Origin: an uncultured Campylobacter sp.
Lineage (GTDB): Bacteria > Campylobacterota > Campylobacteria > Campylobacterales > Campylobacteraceae
Reading direction: 5' to 3'
Assembly: GCF_963526985.1 (NCBI RefSeq)
Contig: NZ_CAURPW010000001.1
Coordinates: 216,125 to 280,124, forward strand
DNA: 64,000 bases
The translations under genes and the position numbers were made by a program. Numbering within the stretch: the stretch's first letter is position 1; every line of letters begins with the position of its first letter. Shown here piece by piece: positions 9,267 to 18,314 of this stretch. The notes under the pieces are model-generated. The model saw only the letters and a program-made list of their open reading frames with translations. It had not been told where the DNA came from and made no database searches.

Positions 9267-11239
9267 CTATAGACCTTTATGATAAAGCCCTGCTTATCCT
9301 CGGATGTTATTATGTCGTTGCTGTAAGATATACGCGAAAAGTCGCCGAATTCGTCTTTTATCAGCTCTCCGGCGACCTTAGCGCGCTCCTTGCCGATACC
9401 GAAATTCGCATACGAATCGATCTTTTCAAGTTCGTCTTGAGGGATAGTTTTAGCTGCTTTTGAGGTAGCGATAAAGTTACCGCGGCTTACTATCGGTGTG
9501 ATTTCAAAGTAATAATTTGAATTATAGCTCTGCAAAAAGTCGCTTACTTTATTTTTGCACGTTTGCGTCGGCTTATCAGAGCCCGCACTCATATCCGTGC
9601 ACTCGACGGAGGCGATGAAAACCACCTTTTTGGGTACTTCGGCTCTAAAATTTAGCTGAATTATCTTTTTTAGGTTTTCATTTTCGCTCATTAGCTCCTC
9701 GTTTTTAGCCATTATTTGCGATACTTCGCCCTTTGCGAGATTTCTTTGCGCGCTGGTTTTAGCTAAATTTTCCTTTGTTTGATTTAGGTTTTGCGCCTCG
9801 TTTAGCGCTTGCTTTTTTAGCTCCGCTATCTCCTCGTCTTTTTTTGCTATTTGGTTTGTTAGCTCGTTTATTTGCTCTTTGAAGCTCTCGTTTGATTTTA
9901 GATTTTCATCGACTAGAGTGGTAATTTTATTGTTTAAAATTTTATAGTTTTGGATATTTTTTTTACCGGCGGCGATCTCGTCTGCTAGCAGCTCTTTTTG
10001 GGCGATTAGCGATTCGTTTAGCTCCGAGATTTTGGCGTCCGATTTTTGCAAAAGCTCGTCTTTTTTAGCCGATTGCTCTACTAGTTCGTCTATTTTGGCT
10101 TGATAGTCGTTTTGAGTGCTAATCGCGCTTTGACGAGCATTTTCGAGTTCTATTTTTAGCGCGTCTATTTGAGCTAAAAGCTTTTGTGATTCTTTTTCAA
10201 AGTCCTGCGATTGTTTTTCTATTTTCGCGTTTAGCTCGCTATTTGCCGTATTTAGCTCGTCGTTCATCGCTTTTAGATTATCTTTTGACTCGGCCTTTTT
10301 ATTTGCGATTTCAAGACTTGCTTCAAGCTCGGTTATTTTTCTTTTGCCCGCATTGAGCTCTTTTTCTAGCGATGAAATTTGATTTTTGTTAGAGCTTTGT
10401 AGGGATGAAATTTGAGCGTTAAATTCGCTCGAAACCCTCTTTATCTCGCTATCTTTTAGCCCCAGTTCGCTCATTAGCCTTGCGTTTTCGTTCTTTAGTT
10501 TCGCCGCCTCCGCCGTTGCCGTTTTTAGCTCGTTTTCAAATTTTGCCTTGCTGGTTTGCGCTTCGTTTTTTAGCGCGTCATTTTGAGCCTCTAGCCGTTT
10601 TAGCGCATTTTGATTTTCGTTTTGCGTTTTAGCGCTTGATTTGTCAAATTCGCTCTGCTTTTTTTCAAGCTGGGCTTTTAGATTTTTTATCTCTGCTCGT
10701 AGCGAGGTTAAATTTTGCTCTAAATTTTTATTTTTTTCGTTTTGTTCTTGCGCTTTGGCTAGTTTTTTATTTAGCTCGTCGATTGTGCTTAGGCGCTGTT
10801 TGTCGTTAGCGCCGGCGGCTTGCTTTCGTCTAGCTTCCAGCTCGGCTTTTTGCTCGTTTAGCTGATTTGTTATCTCTAGGTTTTTACCGACTAGATCGAG
10901 GTTGTCATCGTATAGGAGCTTGTTTTGCGCGCGCAGGACGCGGATTTGTTCTTTTAGCTCGGACTCATTTCCCAAAACGGGCGCGTCGGTATCGTTTGCA
11001 TCCAAATTTTTTTCATCTATCAAATTTGGCGAAATGCGATTTTGCGGGGTTAAATTTTTATCTTCTTTAGCCTGCGTAAGCTCGTCTTTAGGCAGTTCCT
11101 CGACGTTCATTACCTGCACGGCGAGCTGTTTTGCGCTTTGGTCGCCGCCTTGTTTAGAAAACTCGAAATACAAATAATAACCGCCAAGCGTAAGCAAGCA
11201 ACCGCAGATAAAAAATAAGACTAAATTTAACGCTCTCAA
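9263..11239 (-). CDS. Membrane-anchored long coiled-coil protein
   Basis: 658 aa: one N-terminal membrane helix (about 4-27), a linker, then an uninterrupted Lys/Glu/Gln/Asn-rich coiled coil from about residue 75 to 535, and a compact C-terminal domain of about 120 aa. That last domain begins KKVVFIASVECTDMS, contains a Cys pair and ends with GKERAKVAGELIKDEFG before a beta-like GFIIKVYR. The ERAKVAGELI segment is reminiscent of OmpA-like peptidoglycan-binding domains, but the match is weak. Topology suggests a periplasmic rod reaching away from the inner membrane. Start is TTG, 2 nt after the upstream stop. Automatic pipelines may name such proteins after Uso1; that is only coiled-coil similarity. 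Confidence 0.8.
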   Translation of the reverse strand: MRALNLVLFFICGCLLTLGGYYLYFEFSKQGGDQSAKQLAVQVMNVEELPKDELTQAKEDKNLTPQNRISPNLIDEKNLDANDTDAPVLGNESELKEQIRVLRAQNKLLYDDNLDLVGKNLEITNQLNEQKAELEARRKQAAGANDKQRLSTIDELNKKLAKAQEQNEKNKNLEQNLTSLRAEIKNLKAQLEKKQSEFDKSSAKTQNENQNALKRLEAQNDALKNEAQTSKAKFENELKTATAEAAKLKNENARLMSELGLKDSEIKRVSSEFNAQISSLQSSNKNQISSLEKELNAGKRKITELEASLEIANKKAESKDNLKAMNDELNTANSELNAKIEKQSQDFEKESQKLLAQIDALKIELENARQSAISTQNDYQAKIDELVEQSAKKDELLQKSDAKISELNESLIAQKELLADEIAAGKKNIQNYKILNNKITTLVDENLKSNESFKEQINELTNQIAKKDEEIAELKKQALNEAQNLNQTKENLAKTSAQRNLAKGEVSQIMAKNEELMSENENLKKIIQLNFRAEVPKKVVFIASVECTDMSAGSDKPTQTCKNKVSDFLQSYNSNYYFEITPIVSRGNFIATSKAAKTIPQDELEKIDSYANFGIGKERAKVAGELIKDEFGDFSRISYSNDIITSEDKQGFIIKVYR

Positions 11240-11241
11240 CT

Positions 11242-12192
11242 CTACTTTTCCTTAATGTTTTGAACTACCTTATGCGCGTGATTTAGCGCTAGCACTATCG
11301 ATCCGCCGTTTTTTAGCACGATGTCGCCGCCGATATACAGCCCGCCGACGCTGCTTTCGTAGTGCTCGTTTACGATAGGATCTTTATCCGCATCAAGCTC
11401 TACTCCGCATTTTTGTAAAAAATCCACCGGAGTCGAGCCGCCGATAGCGTAGACGACTCTGTCGTAGACTCTGATTTTACCGTTTGAAAAGTGCGCCCTA
11501 ACGCGTCCTGATTCGTTTTCTATCTCGGTGATATCGTGATTTAGGCGGACTTTTAGCTTATTTGCCTTCTCCAGCTCCCAAAGCGCGGCTAAATTTACGT
11601 CGTTTACGCGGCTAAATTTGTCCTTACGGTACGCTAGCGTAGTTTTGTTGTATTGGCACAGCTCGATAGCGTACTCTACGGCCGAGTTTCCGCCGCCGAC
11701 GACTAGCACCTTTTCGCCGCTGGAACAGGAGTTTAGATTAAAATTTACGACTCCGTTTAGCGAAGGCGGGATTTTATAGTCCGGCTTGTTTGGACGCCCC
11801 ATCTTACCGATACTTATCATAACGTTTTTGGCCTTGTAGTCGCCCTTTGCGGTGTGTACGAAAAACAAATCGTCCTTTTTTTTCACGCTTTCGACCTCGG
11901 AGTTAAAAACCGCTTCTATCTCGTCGTGGTCTAGCAGCTTATCAAAATAATCAAGCGTACTTTCTTTCGTACCGTCCTCAAAGGACACGATGCCGTGGAT
12001 GGTGCTGTCTTGACCTTTGTACTCCTTGTCCACGCGCTTGTTGTCTTTGTAAAATTTACGTATCGTTTGACTGTGATTGTCGCCCTTTTCGAGAAGCAAG
12101 ACTTTTTTTAATCCGTTCGCCCTAGCCTCTACGACGGTCGCGATACCGCAAGGACCGCCGCCGATAACGATAATATCGTAAACATCGCTCAT
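11242..12192 (-). CDS. YpdA-like FAD/NAD(P) thiol oxidoreductase
   Basis: 316-aa two-dinucleotide-domain flavoprotein. FAD motif GGGPCG is at 11-16, NAD(P) motif VVGGGNSAVE is in the middle, and a C-terminal GGDI contacts FAD. It lacks the CxxC of thioredoxin reductase but has Cys15 inside the first glycine motif, as in YpdA (bacillithiol-disulfide reductase). A physiological role as a low-molecular-weight-thiol or other reductase is inferred; Campylobacter is not known to make bacillithiol. The ATG at 12192 is preceded by GGAG; a longer frame adds ten residues without support. It heads the minus-strand series running to trpC. Confidence 0.82.
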   Translation of the reverse strand: MSDVYDIIVIGGGPCGIATVVEARANGLKKVLLLEKGDNHSQTIRKFYKDNKRVDKEYKGQDSTIHGIVSFEDGTKESTLDYFDKLLDHDEIEAVFNSEVESVKKKDDLFFVHTAKGDYKAKNVMISIGKMGRPNKPDYKIPPSLNGVVNFNLNSCSSGEKVLVVGGGNSAVEYAIELCQYNKTTLAYRKDKFSRVNDVNLAALWELEKANKLKVRLNHDITEIENESGRVRAHFSNGKIRVYDRVVYAIGGSTPVDFLQKCGVELDADKDPIVNEHYESSVGGLYIGGDIVLKNGGSIVLALNHAHKVVQNIKEK

Positions 12193-12441
12193 TAATTTTC
12201 TCCGATTTTGATAATTTTTCATTAATGTAGCGAAAATTGGATTAAATTTTAAGAAATTCGCAAAATTTGGGGCAAATTTAATTTAAAAGCGCGAAAAGCG
12301 GTCAAATTTAAAAGATAAAAGGCGGGCGTGAGCAAATTTGACTCGTTTGGATTCCGTAAATTTACGAGCTAAATTTGAGCCTTGCTAAATTTACAAATTT
12401 ATAAAAGGGCGCAAATTTCATCAAATTTACGCCTGCTAAAG
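12193..12441. repeat. AAATTT array between YpdA-like gene and aroG
   Basis: About 250 bp without a gene, containing at least eleven copies of AAATTT, mostly as CAAATTTG, TAAATTTA or GCAAATTT variants spaced 10-40 bp apart. Random expectation for a hexamer at this composition is well under one. It separates the aroG stop from the upstream region of the minus-strand YpdA-like gene, so a promoter for the latter should lie near 12200-12260, but none is clear. Confidence 0.6.
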
Positions 12442-13779
12442 CTAAATTTTCTTTAAAAACTCAGCGATTAAAAACGCTAGTTCTAGCGACTGGTCGGCGT
12501 TTAGGCGCGGATCGCACTGCGTCTCGTATCTGTGGGCTAGATCGCTTTCGTTTAGCTTAAACGATCCGCCCGTGCACTCGGTCACGTCCTGACCCGTCAT
12601 CTCTAGATGCACGCCACCCGCATGCGTGCCTTCGGCTCTATGTATCTCAAAAAAGCTCTGCACTTCGGCTAGGATTTTGTCAAATTCGCGCGTTTTGTAG
12701 CCGTTTGCGGCTTTTATCGTGTTGCCGTGCATCGGATCGATACTATAGACGATGTTTAGGCCTTCGCGTTTTACTTCGCGTAGGATTTTAGGCAGTTTCT
12801 CGCCGATTTTATCCGCGCCCATTCTAATTATTACGTTTAGTCTACCCGCTTCATTTTGTGGATTTAGCGCATTTGCGAGCGTTATAACGTCCTGCGCGGT
12901 AGCGTTTGGCCCGATCTTGACGCCAAGAGGATTGTGCACGCCGCTTAGAAAATGCACGTGAGCGTCGTTTATGCCGCGAGTACGCTCGCCGATCCAGAGC
13001 ATATGCGCCGAGCAGTCGTACCAGTCGCCGGTGAGGCTATCCTCTCTAGTGAGCGCCTCCTCGTACGGCAGCAAGAGCGCCTCGTGCGAGGTGTAGACCT
13101 TAGTTTCGCTAAGCGCGGGCGTGTTTGAGGCATTTATACCACAAGCTCCCATAAACGCTAGAGTTTGGCTCAGCTGCCTGGCTAGCTCGCCGTATTTAGC
13201 GTCAAGCTCGGGCTTTTTGATAAAGCCTAGGTTCCAGCGATTTACCTCGTGCAGATCGGCTAGACCGCCGCGAGAAAAGGCGCGAAGCAGGTTCATCGTG
13301 GACGCGCTTTGATAATACGCCTCGATCATGCGATTTGGATCGGGCACGCGGGCGTCTTGGTTAAATTCAAAGCCGTTTATGATGTCGCCGCGGTAGCTGG
13401 GTAGCTTTACGCCGCCTTGCTCCTCGTAGTCCGAGCTTCTAGGCTTGGCAAACTGACCCGCCACTCGCCCTACTTTTACGACGGGGCAGCGTCCAGCAAA
13501 GGTTAAAACGATCGCCATTTGTAACATCACTTTAAACATATCGCGGATATTTACGGCGTTAAAATTTGAAAAACTCTCCGCGCAGTCGCCCCCTTGCAGC
13601 AAAAACGCCTCGCCATTGCAAACCTTAGCAAGGTCTTGCTTTAGGTTTCTAGCCTCGCCTGCAAAAACTAGCGGCGGCATCGTCTTTAGCTTATCCTCGG
13701 CCTTTTTTAGCAAGGCCTCGTCGGGGTAGCTTGGCTGCTGTAAGATATTAAATTTTCTCCACGAATCTCTACTCCACAT
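12442..13779 (-). CDS. Class II DAHP synthase (shikimate pathway entry)
   Basis: Condenses phosphoenolpyruvate with erythrose 4-phosphate to DAHP, the first step of aromatic amino acid synthesis. The 445 aa and overall sequence are those of the class II (plant/Mycobacterium-type) enzyme: [19 protein letters not shown] at the start, [56 protein letters not shown] and [11 protein letters not shown] choose the ATG at 13779 with AAGG upstream; the frame runs 34 residues further upstream without family similarity. It faces away from rarD across a 150-bp divergent region. Often annotated aroG in Campylobacter although unrelated to E. coli AroG. Confidence 0.94.
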   Translation of the reverse strand: MWSRDSWRKFNILQQPSYPDEALLKKAEDKLKTMPPLVFAGEARNLKQDLAKVCNGEAFLLQGGDCAESFSNFNAVNIRDMFKVMLQMAIVLTFAGRCPVVKVGRVAGQFAKPRSSDYEEQGGVKLPSYRGDIINGFEFNQDARVPDPNRMIEAYYQSASTMNLLRAFSRGGLADLHEVNRWNLGFIKKPELDAKYGELARQLSQTLAFMGACGINASNTPALSETKVYTSHEALLLPYEEALTREDSLTGDWYDCSAHMLWIGERTRGINDAHVHFLSGVHNPLGVKIGPNATAQDVITLANALNPQNEAGRLNVIIRMGADKIGEKLPKILREVKREGLNIVYSIDPMHGNTIKAANGYKTREFDKILAEVQSFFEIHRAEGTHAGGVHLEMTGQDVTECTGGSFKLNESDLAHRYETQCDPRLNADQSLELAFLIAEFLKKI

Positions 13780-13905
13780 CTTTAAACCTTTCTTAAAAAT
13801 AACGCCGATTTTAGCTAAAAGAAATTTTATTACAGATAAAATTTCAAATTTTAGCTTCAAAATCGCGTTTTTTCGCCGCATAAGCTCTGCTTAACGACAA
13901 ATAAA

Positions 13906-13911
13906 TATAAT
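13906..13911 (+). promoter_or_regulatory. Putative -10 box for rarD
   Basis: A perfect TATAAT lies 20 bp before the rarD ATG in the divergent aroG-rarD region. Campylobacter sigma-70 promoters depend mainly on this box and AT-rich upstream sequence rather than a -35 element, which agrees with what is seen. No experimental start is implied. Confidence 0.5.
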
Positions 13912-13931
13912 TTCGCCAAAAAAGCGGAAAA

Positions 13932-14822
13932 ATGAAGGACAAAAATCAAACCAAAATCGGCTTAATCTACGGCTTGTCGGTCTTTATGATCTGGGGCCTT
14001 TTTCCTATTTATTTTAAACAACTCGGCGCGCTTTCGGCCACCGAGATCGTCGCTCACCGCATCCTTTGGTCGGTGCTGTTTTTGTTTTTGCTACTTAAAT
14101 TTAGCCGCAAACTAGGCGCCGCAAAGAAAATTTTAAGTAACAAAAAAACAACGTTTTGGCTGTTTGTCACGGGGCTTTTAATCGCCGCAAATTGGTGGGT
14201 CTTCGCCTATGCCGTAAATATCGGCAAGATCGTGGAAGCTAGCCTTGGTTATTTCATCAATCCGCTCGTAAACATGCTCCTTGGCGTGCTGATTTTAAAA
14301 GAAAAGCTATCGCGCGCGGGTAAATTTGCCGTCGGCATCGTATTTGTCGCTATCGGAGTGCAAATTTACGACGCGGGCGGCCTGCCTGTCATCTCCATCG
14401 TTTTACCTATCACGTTTGGATTTTATTCGCTCATTAGAAAGCGCCTTAGCGTGCCGTCTTTAGAGGGGCTTTTCGTCGAGACCGCACTCATAGCTCCTAT
14501 CGCGCTCGTTGCGCTATTTTTCGTCGCTGCTAGTGGGCAAAATCACTTTAGCTTTTCGTGGTTTGGGCTTTTGATAGCTCTTTGCGGGCCTGCGACCGTC
14601 GTACCGCTTTTACTTTTTAACTCAGCGGCCACGAGGCTAAATTTGAGCACGATCGGCTATTTGCAGTATATCTCGCCTTCGATGCAGCTTTTGCTTGCCG
14701 TTTTTTACTACGGCGAGCAAGTTAGCGCGCTTAAGGCGCTGTCGTTTTTGCTAATCTGGAGCGCGCTAGCGGTGGTTAGCTTTAGCGCGATTTATAACAA
14801 AAAAAGCAAAATTTCAGTATAA
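13932..14822 (+). CDS. rarD: RarD / EamA-family transporter
   Basis: 296-aa drug/metabolite-transporter protein with about ten hydrophobic segments and two EamA halves. RarD-type features are GLSVFMIWGLFPIYFKQL at the N-terminus, ATEIVAHRILWSV, ANWWVFAYAVN, ASLGYFINPLVNMLLG and GYLQYISPSMQLLLAV. The subgroup was named for chloramphenicol sensitivity in Pseudomonas; the natural substrate is unknown. Own promoter predicted just upstream; followed after 30 nt by a small membrane-protein gene. Confidence 0.9.
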   Translation: MKDKNQTKIGLIYGLSVFMIWGLFPIYFKQLGALSATEIVAHRILWSVLFLFLLLKFSRKLGAAKKILSNKKTTFWLFVTGLLIAANWWVFAYAVNIGKIVEASLGYFINPLVNMLLGVLILKEKLSRAGKFAVGIVFVAIGVQIYDAGGLPVISIVLPITFGFYSLIRKRLSVPSLEGLFVETALIAPIALVALFFVAASGQNHFSFSWFGLLIALCGPATVVPLLLFNSAATRLNLSTIGYLQYISPSMQLLLAVFYYGEQVSALKALSFLLIWSALAVVSFSAIYNKKSKISV

Positions 14823-14852
14823 CCGCAAATTTAAATCAAAAAAGGAAAAACA

Positions 14853-15311
14853 ATGTCATCTATCGCATTTTACGCCGTCATCTGCGTCGTAGCCGTGCTC
14901 GTACTATACACGCAAATACAAAAAATAACGAGAAAGATCGACGAGAACGGCACTTTAGCAAATAACTCCCCAGAGGCCGTACGTCAAATTTCGGTGCAAA
15001 AGTACAAGGATTTTTGCGAGATCATTAACGGCGAGCTAAGAGAGCTAAAGATGAAAGCGCTCTACGACGACGCCCTAAAAAACGAGGATCTAAAGGAAAA
15101 ATTTTTAGAAAGCCTAAGCGAGATGAGTAAGAAGCTGACGTTTATCGAGACGATGAACACCGCTAGAAACCCAGACAAATGGGAAAGCGAGCTCTTTGAG
15201 GTGCTTAGCCGACTAGACGATCTCGTCACGGAAAACTTTAAAGACGGCGAGCGCGCGGGCGACGAGATCAGACAGCGTCTGGGCGCGGAGTTTGGCAAGC
15301 TACAAAATTAA
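14853..15311 (+). CDS. Small membrane-anchored protein of unknown function
   Basis: 152 aa. One N-terminal membrane helix (about 4-20) is followed by a charged, helical, probably cytoplasmic domain rich in Glu and Lys. No recognised domain; the helical tail (LRELKMKALYDDALKNEDLK, then a region ending QRLGAEFGKL) suggests a coiled or helical bundle. AAAAGGAAAAACA precedes the ATG. It lies between rarD (30 nt) and pyrB (66 nt), all on the plus strand. I do not recognise the gene and assign no function. Confidence 0.75.
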   Translation: MSSIAFYAVICVVAVLVLYTQIQKITRKIDENGTLANNSPEAVRQISVQKYKDFCEIINGELRELKMKALYDDALKNEDLKEKFLESLSEMSKKLTFIETMNTARNPDKWESELFEVLSRLDDLVTENFKDGERAGDEIRQRLGAEFGKLQN

Positions 15312-15377
15312 ATCTTAAGTAAAAACGGGGTAATATCGCTTTTTTGATTTAACTCTATCTTTCTAAGGAAAAAACGG

Positions 15378-16310
15378 ATGAGCTATACCAAAAAAGACCT
15401 CGTAACCGCTGCAAATTTAACCAAAGACGAAATTTACCATTTCCTAAATTTAGCCAAGGAGTTTAAGGCATTAAACAACTCCGAGACCAAAAAAGCCAAG
15501 TCGCTCTACGGCAAAACGACCGTAAACGCCTTTTTCGAAAACTCGACTAGGACGCGAACGAGCTTTGAGATCGCAGCTAAGCGCCTCGGAGCCGACGCTA
15601 TAAATTTCACCGCCTCAAACTCCAGCACCAAAAAGGGCGAAACGCTCATCGACACCGTCCACAACATCGTCGCGATGAAAACGGACGTCGTCATCGTGCG
15701 CCACTACAGCTCGGGCGCAGCTAAATTTATAGCTGAAAATACCGACGCTCACGTCGTAAACGCGGGCGACGGCCTAAACGAACACCCTAGCCAAGCGCTG
15801 CTTGATCTTTTTACCATACTGGAGAATCGCGGCAGTCTAGAAAATCTCACGGTCGCCATCATCGGCGATATCTTTCACAGCCGCGTAGCTCGCTCAAACA
15901 TCTACGTCCTAAAAACGCTCGGAGCCAAGGTCAAGCTCTTTGGCCCGCCGATGTTTTTAACTGGCATGGAGGCTTTCGGCTGTCAAATTTGCTCCGATAT
16001 GCAAGGGGCGATCGAGGACTCGGACGTCATCATCATGCTACGCATCCAGCTCGAGCGTCAGGATGACGAGATCGCATTTCCGTCCGTGCGCGAATACTCC
16101 AAATTTTTCGGCCTAACCGCTAGTAAAATGCAATACGCCAAAGAGGGCGTCATGATCCTGCACCCGGGTCCGATAAATCGCGGCGTCGAGATAAACTCTG
16201 ACGTAGCCGACGATCCGCGCTACTCGCACGTACTAAATCAGGTCGAAAACGGCGTCGCCGTCAGGATGGCGATCCTAGATACTCTCATCAAAAACAAAGG
16301 CGCAAAATGA
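15378..16310 (+). CDS. pyrB: Aspartate carbamoyltransferase catalytic subunit
   Basis: Makes N-carbamoyl-L-aspartate from carbamoyl phosphate and aspartate, the committed step of pyrimidine synthesis. 310 aa, the standard catalytic-chain length. Carbamoyl-phosphate motif FFENSTRTRTSFE, then NAGDGLNEHPSQALLDLFT, GDIFHSRVARSN and HPGPINRGVEI. AAGGAA precedes the ATG. The stop overlaps pyrC as ATGA (4 nt), so the next two pathway steps are co-translated. No pyrI regulatory subunit is adjacent. Confidence 0.97.
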   Translation: MSYTKKDLVTAANLTKDEIYHFLNLAKEFKALNNSETKKAKSLYGKTTVNAFFENSTRTRTSFEIAAKRLGADAINFTASNSSTKKGETLIDTVHNIVAMKTDVVIVRHYSSGAAKFIAENTDAHVVNAGDGLNEHPSQALLDLFTILENRGSLENLTVAIIGDIFHSRVARSNIYVLKTLGAKVKLFGPPMFLTGMEAFGCQICSDMQGAIEDSDVIIMLRIQLERQDDEIAFPSVREYSKFFGLTASKMQYAKEGVMILHPGPINRGVEINSDVADDPRYSHVLNQVENGVAVRMAILDTLIKNKGAK

Positions 16311-17587
16311 AAACTCTCATCAAAAACGGCACGATCGTAAATCATAACAGCTCGCAAAAAGCAAACATCCTGATAGACGGCGACAAGATCGCTCTCATCA
16401 CGGCTGACGAACCCTCAGCTGATAATGTAATAGACGCTAGCGGCAAGCTCGTGATGCCGGGCCTAATCGATATGCATGTGCATTTTCGTGATCCGGGCCT
16501 TGAGTACAAAGACGACATAAACACGGGCTCCGAGACTGCGGTCGCCGGCGGCGTGACCACCTGCTGCCCGATGGCAAATACAAATCCCGTAAACGACAAC
16601 GCCGTCGTCACACGCGATATGGTAGCTAAGGCAAAAGCTCGCGGCCTCATCGACCTGCTTCCTATCGGCGCGATAACTAGCAAGATGGATGGCAAAAAGT
16701 GCGTAGAGATGGGCGATATGACGCAGGCGGGTGCAGTGGCGTTTAGCGACGACGGCCTACCCGTAGCTAGCAGCGACGTGATGAGATACGCGCTTGAATA
16801 CTCAAAGCACTTCGGTAGCTTCGTCATCAACCACTCCCAGGACTGCTCGCTATGCCGCGGCGGCCATATGAACGAGGGGCGCGTCTCGGCGATACTAGGC
16901 ATCAAAGGCATGCCGCGCGAGCAGGAAGAAATCATGGTCTCGCGCGATCTGCTGCTAGCCAAACTAACAGGCGGCCACATCCACATCGCGCACGTTAGCT
17001 CCGAGTGGTCGCTAAAGCTCATCGCGCAGGCGCGCGCAGCCGGCATAAACGTGACCTGCGAGGCGACGCCGCACCACTTTACCTACACCGAGGACGAGCT
17101 ACTAGGATATGATACGAACTTTAAAATGTCGCCGCCGCTTCGCACAAAATCAGACGTAGAGGCGATTAGAGAGGGGCTAAAAAGCGGCCTAATCGACGTC
17201 ATCGTGACCGACCACGCCCCGCACCATAACGACGAGAAATTTTTAGAATTCGACAAGGCGCCCTTTGGAATACTCGGCCTGCAAACCCTCGTGCCTATGA
17301 CGCTAGATCTAGTTAGAGACGGCGTGATAGACTATGAGAAAATGGCGGCTCTGACGTCTTATAACGCGGCTAAAATTTTAAAACTAAAAGACAAAGGCGT
17401 GATCGCAGAGGGCTACCTCGCCGACATCGCGATAATCGATCCGGGTTTTGAGTATCTCTACGACAAAAACCTAAATAAATCAAAATCCCAAAACTCCCCG
17501 CTGCTAGGCAAGACGCTAAAAGGCGCGGCGGTAATCACGATAAAAAGCGGAAAAACGGTGTTTGAGTTTCCAAACGTCGTAGCGTAA
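16307..17587 (+). CDS. pyrC: Dihydroorotase (class I type)
   Basis: Zinc amidohydrolase that cyclises N-carbamoyl-aspartate to dihydroorotate. 426 aa, typical of the long class I form. Motifs: GLIDMHVHFRDPG (metal His pair and catalytic site), VAGGVTTCCPMANTNP, HIAHVSS, CEATPHHFTYTEDEL and VTDHAPHH. Cotranslated with pyrB. It is followed after 4 nt by a compositionally foreign gene, so the operon end seems to have been a landing site. Confidence 0.97.
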   Translation: MKTLIKNGTIVNHNSSQKANILIDGDKIALITADEPSADNVIDASGKLVMPGLIDMHVHFRDPGLEYKDDINTGSETAVAGGVTTCCPMANTNPVNDNAVVTRDMVAKAKARGLIDLLPIGAITSKMDGKKCVEMGDMTQAGAVAFSDDGLPVASSDVMRYALEYSKHFGSFVINHSQDCSLCRGGHMNEGRVSAILGIKGMPREQEEIMVSRDLLLAKLTGGHIHIAHVSSEWSLKLIAQARAAGINVTCEATPHHFTYTEDELLGYDTNFKMSPPLRTKSDVEAIREGLKSGLIDVIVTDHAPHHNDEKFLEFDKAPFGILGLQTLVPMTLDLVRDGVIDYEKMAALTSYNAAKILKLKDKGVIAEGYLADIAIIDPGFEYLYDKNLNKSKSQNSPLLGKTLKGAAVITIKSGKTVFEFPNVVA

Positions 17588-17591
17588 AAGG

Positions 17592-18266
17592 ATGAGATGG
17601 AAAGTGAAAGTATATGCACAATATTTTGAATTTAATGGACTTAAATATAGACTAAATACTATTTTGCAGTTTGGAGATAGTTTTACACATATTGGAAATA
17701 TTATTTTGGCAAATCCTGGAAGCTCTAAGCCAGTGGGAAACATTGATGAAATTTCAAAGGGATCAATAAAAACCTTTTATGATTCCTTTGAAGGGCGAAA
17801 ATTTAATGACTTAAATTGGTATGAGTTTAGTGTTGATACTACTATGCGAGTAGTCGAAAAAATTTTTAATGGCAGTTATATTACCGATAAACCGCTACAA
17901 TTAAACGGCGTCGTTCAACTATTTAATGCTTTTAATATAGCCAATCCAAACTTAGACGAAACTCTTAATAATATACCTAGAGATAGCAATCCATATATTA
18001 TTACTCCAAATATTGCAGATTTTATAGCTGATAAACCAACCTATATAGGATTTTCTCATGATGTTTTATATCATAAATATGATTATATAAGAAAAATTCC
18101 TCAAAATATTTTTGAGTCAATGCCATCAAAAATAAAAAAATTTTATGAAAATAATATAGAAAAAACCTTTTATCATCCAATGTATATATCTCGTACATAT
18201 CGTCATAAAGAAAATATAAAAAACGATCTAAAACGTTTTTTTAAAATAGTAAATGACTTCAAATAA
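17592..18266 (+). CDS. AT-rich protein, possibly DUF1643-like
   Basis: 224 aa, much richer in A/T than the flanking pyr genes and with codon use dominated by A/T-ending codons, suggesting recent acquisition. Near residue 36, IGNIILANPGSSKPVG, and around residue 106, VVQLFNAFNIANPNLDE, loosely resemble the NPS...NLF pattern of DUF1643, a family of unknown function often found in mobile regions. This is a suggestion only. The start is uncertain: ATG at 17592 has AAAAGG directly abutting, while GTG at 17604 is better spaced from GATGGAAA. A hairpin follows its stop. Confidence 0.7.
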   Translation: MRWKVKVYAQYFEFNGLKYRLNTILQFGDSFTHIGNIILANPGSSKPVGNIDEISKGSIKTFYDSFEGRKFNDLNWYEFSVDTTMRVVEKIFNGSYITDKPLQLNGVVQLFNAFNIANPNLDETLNNIPRDSNPYIITPNIADFIADKPTYIGFSHDVLYHKYDYIRKIPQNIFESMPSKIKKFYENNIEKTFYHPMYISRTYRHKENIKNDLKRFFKIVNDFK

Positions 18267-18276
18267 TATTTTAAGA

Positions 18277-18314
18277 TTAAGGCAAATAAACTTTCACTAT
18301 TTATTTTGCCTTAA
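18277..18314 (+). terminator. Hairpin after the AT-rich gene
   Basis: Inverted repeat TTAAGGCAAATAAA (18277-18290) pairs with TTTATTTTGCCTTAA (18300-18314) with one bulged base and a nine-base loop. It begins 10 nt after the stop of the AT-rich gene. No strong U-tract follows on either strand, so terminator function is plausible but unproven; it could act for both strands. Confidence 0.45.

Noticed and set aside
11242..12192. Thioredoxin reductase
   Set aside because: There is no CxxC redox motif; the only suitable Cys is in the first glycine loop, as in YpdA.
13780..13881. N-terminal extension of DAHP synthase
   Set aside because: Thirty-four residues without family similarity precede an ATG with a good ribosome site; the extension lies in the divergent promoter region.
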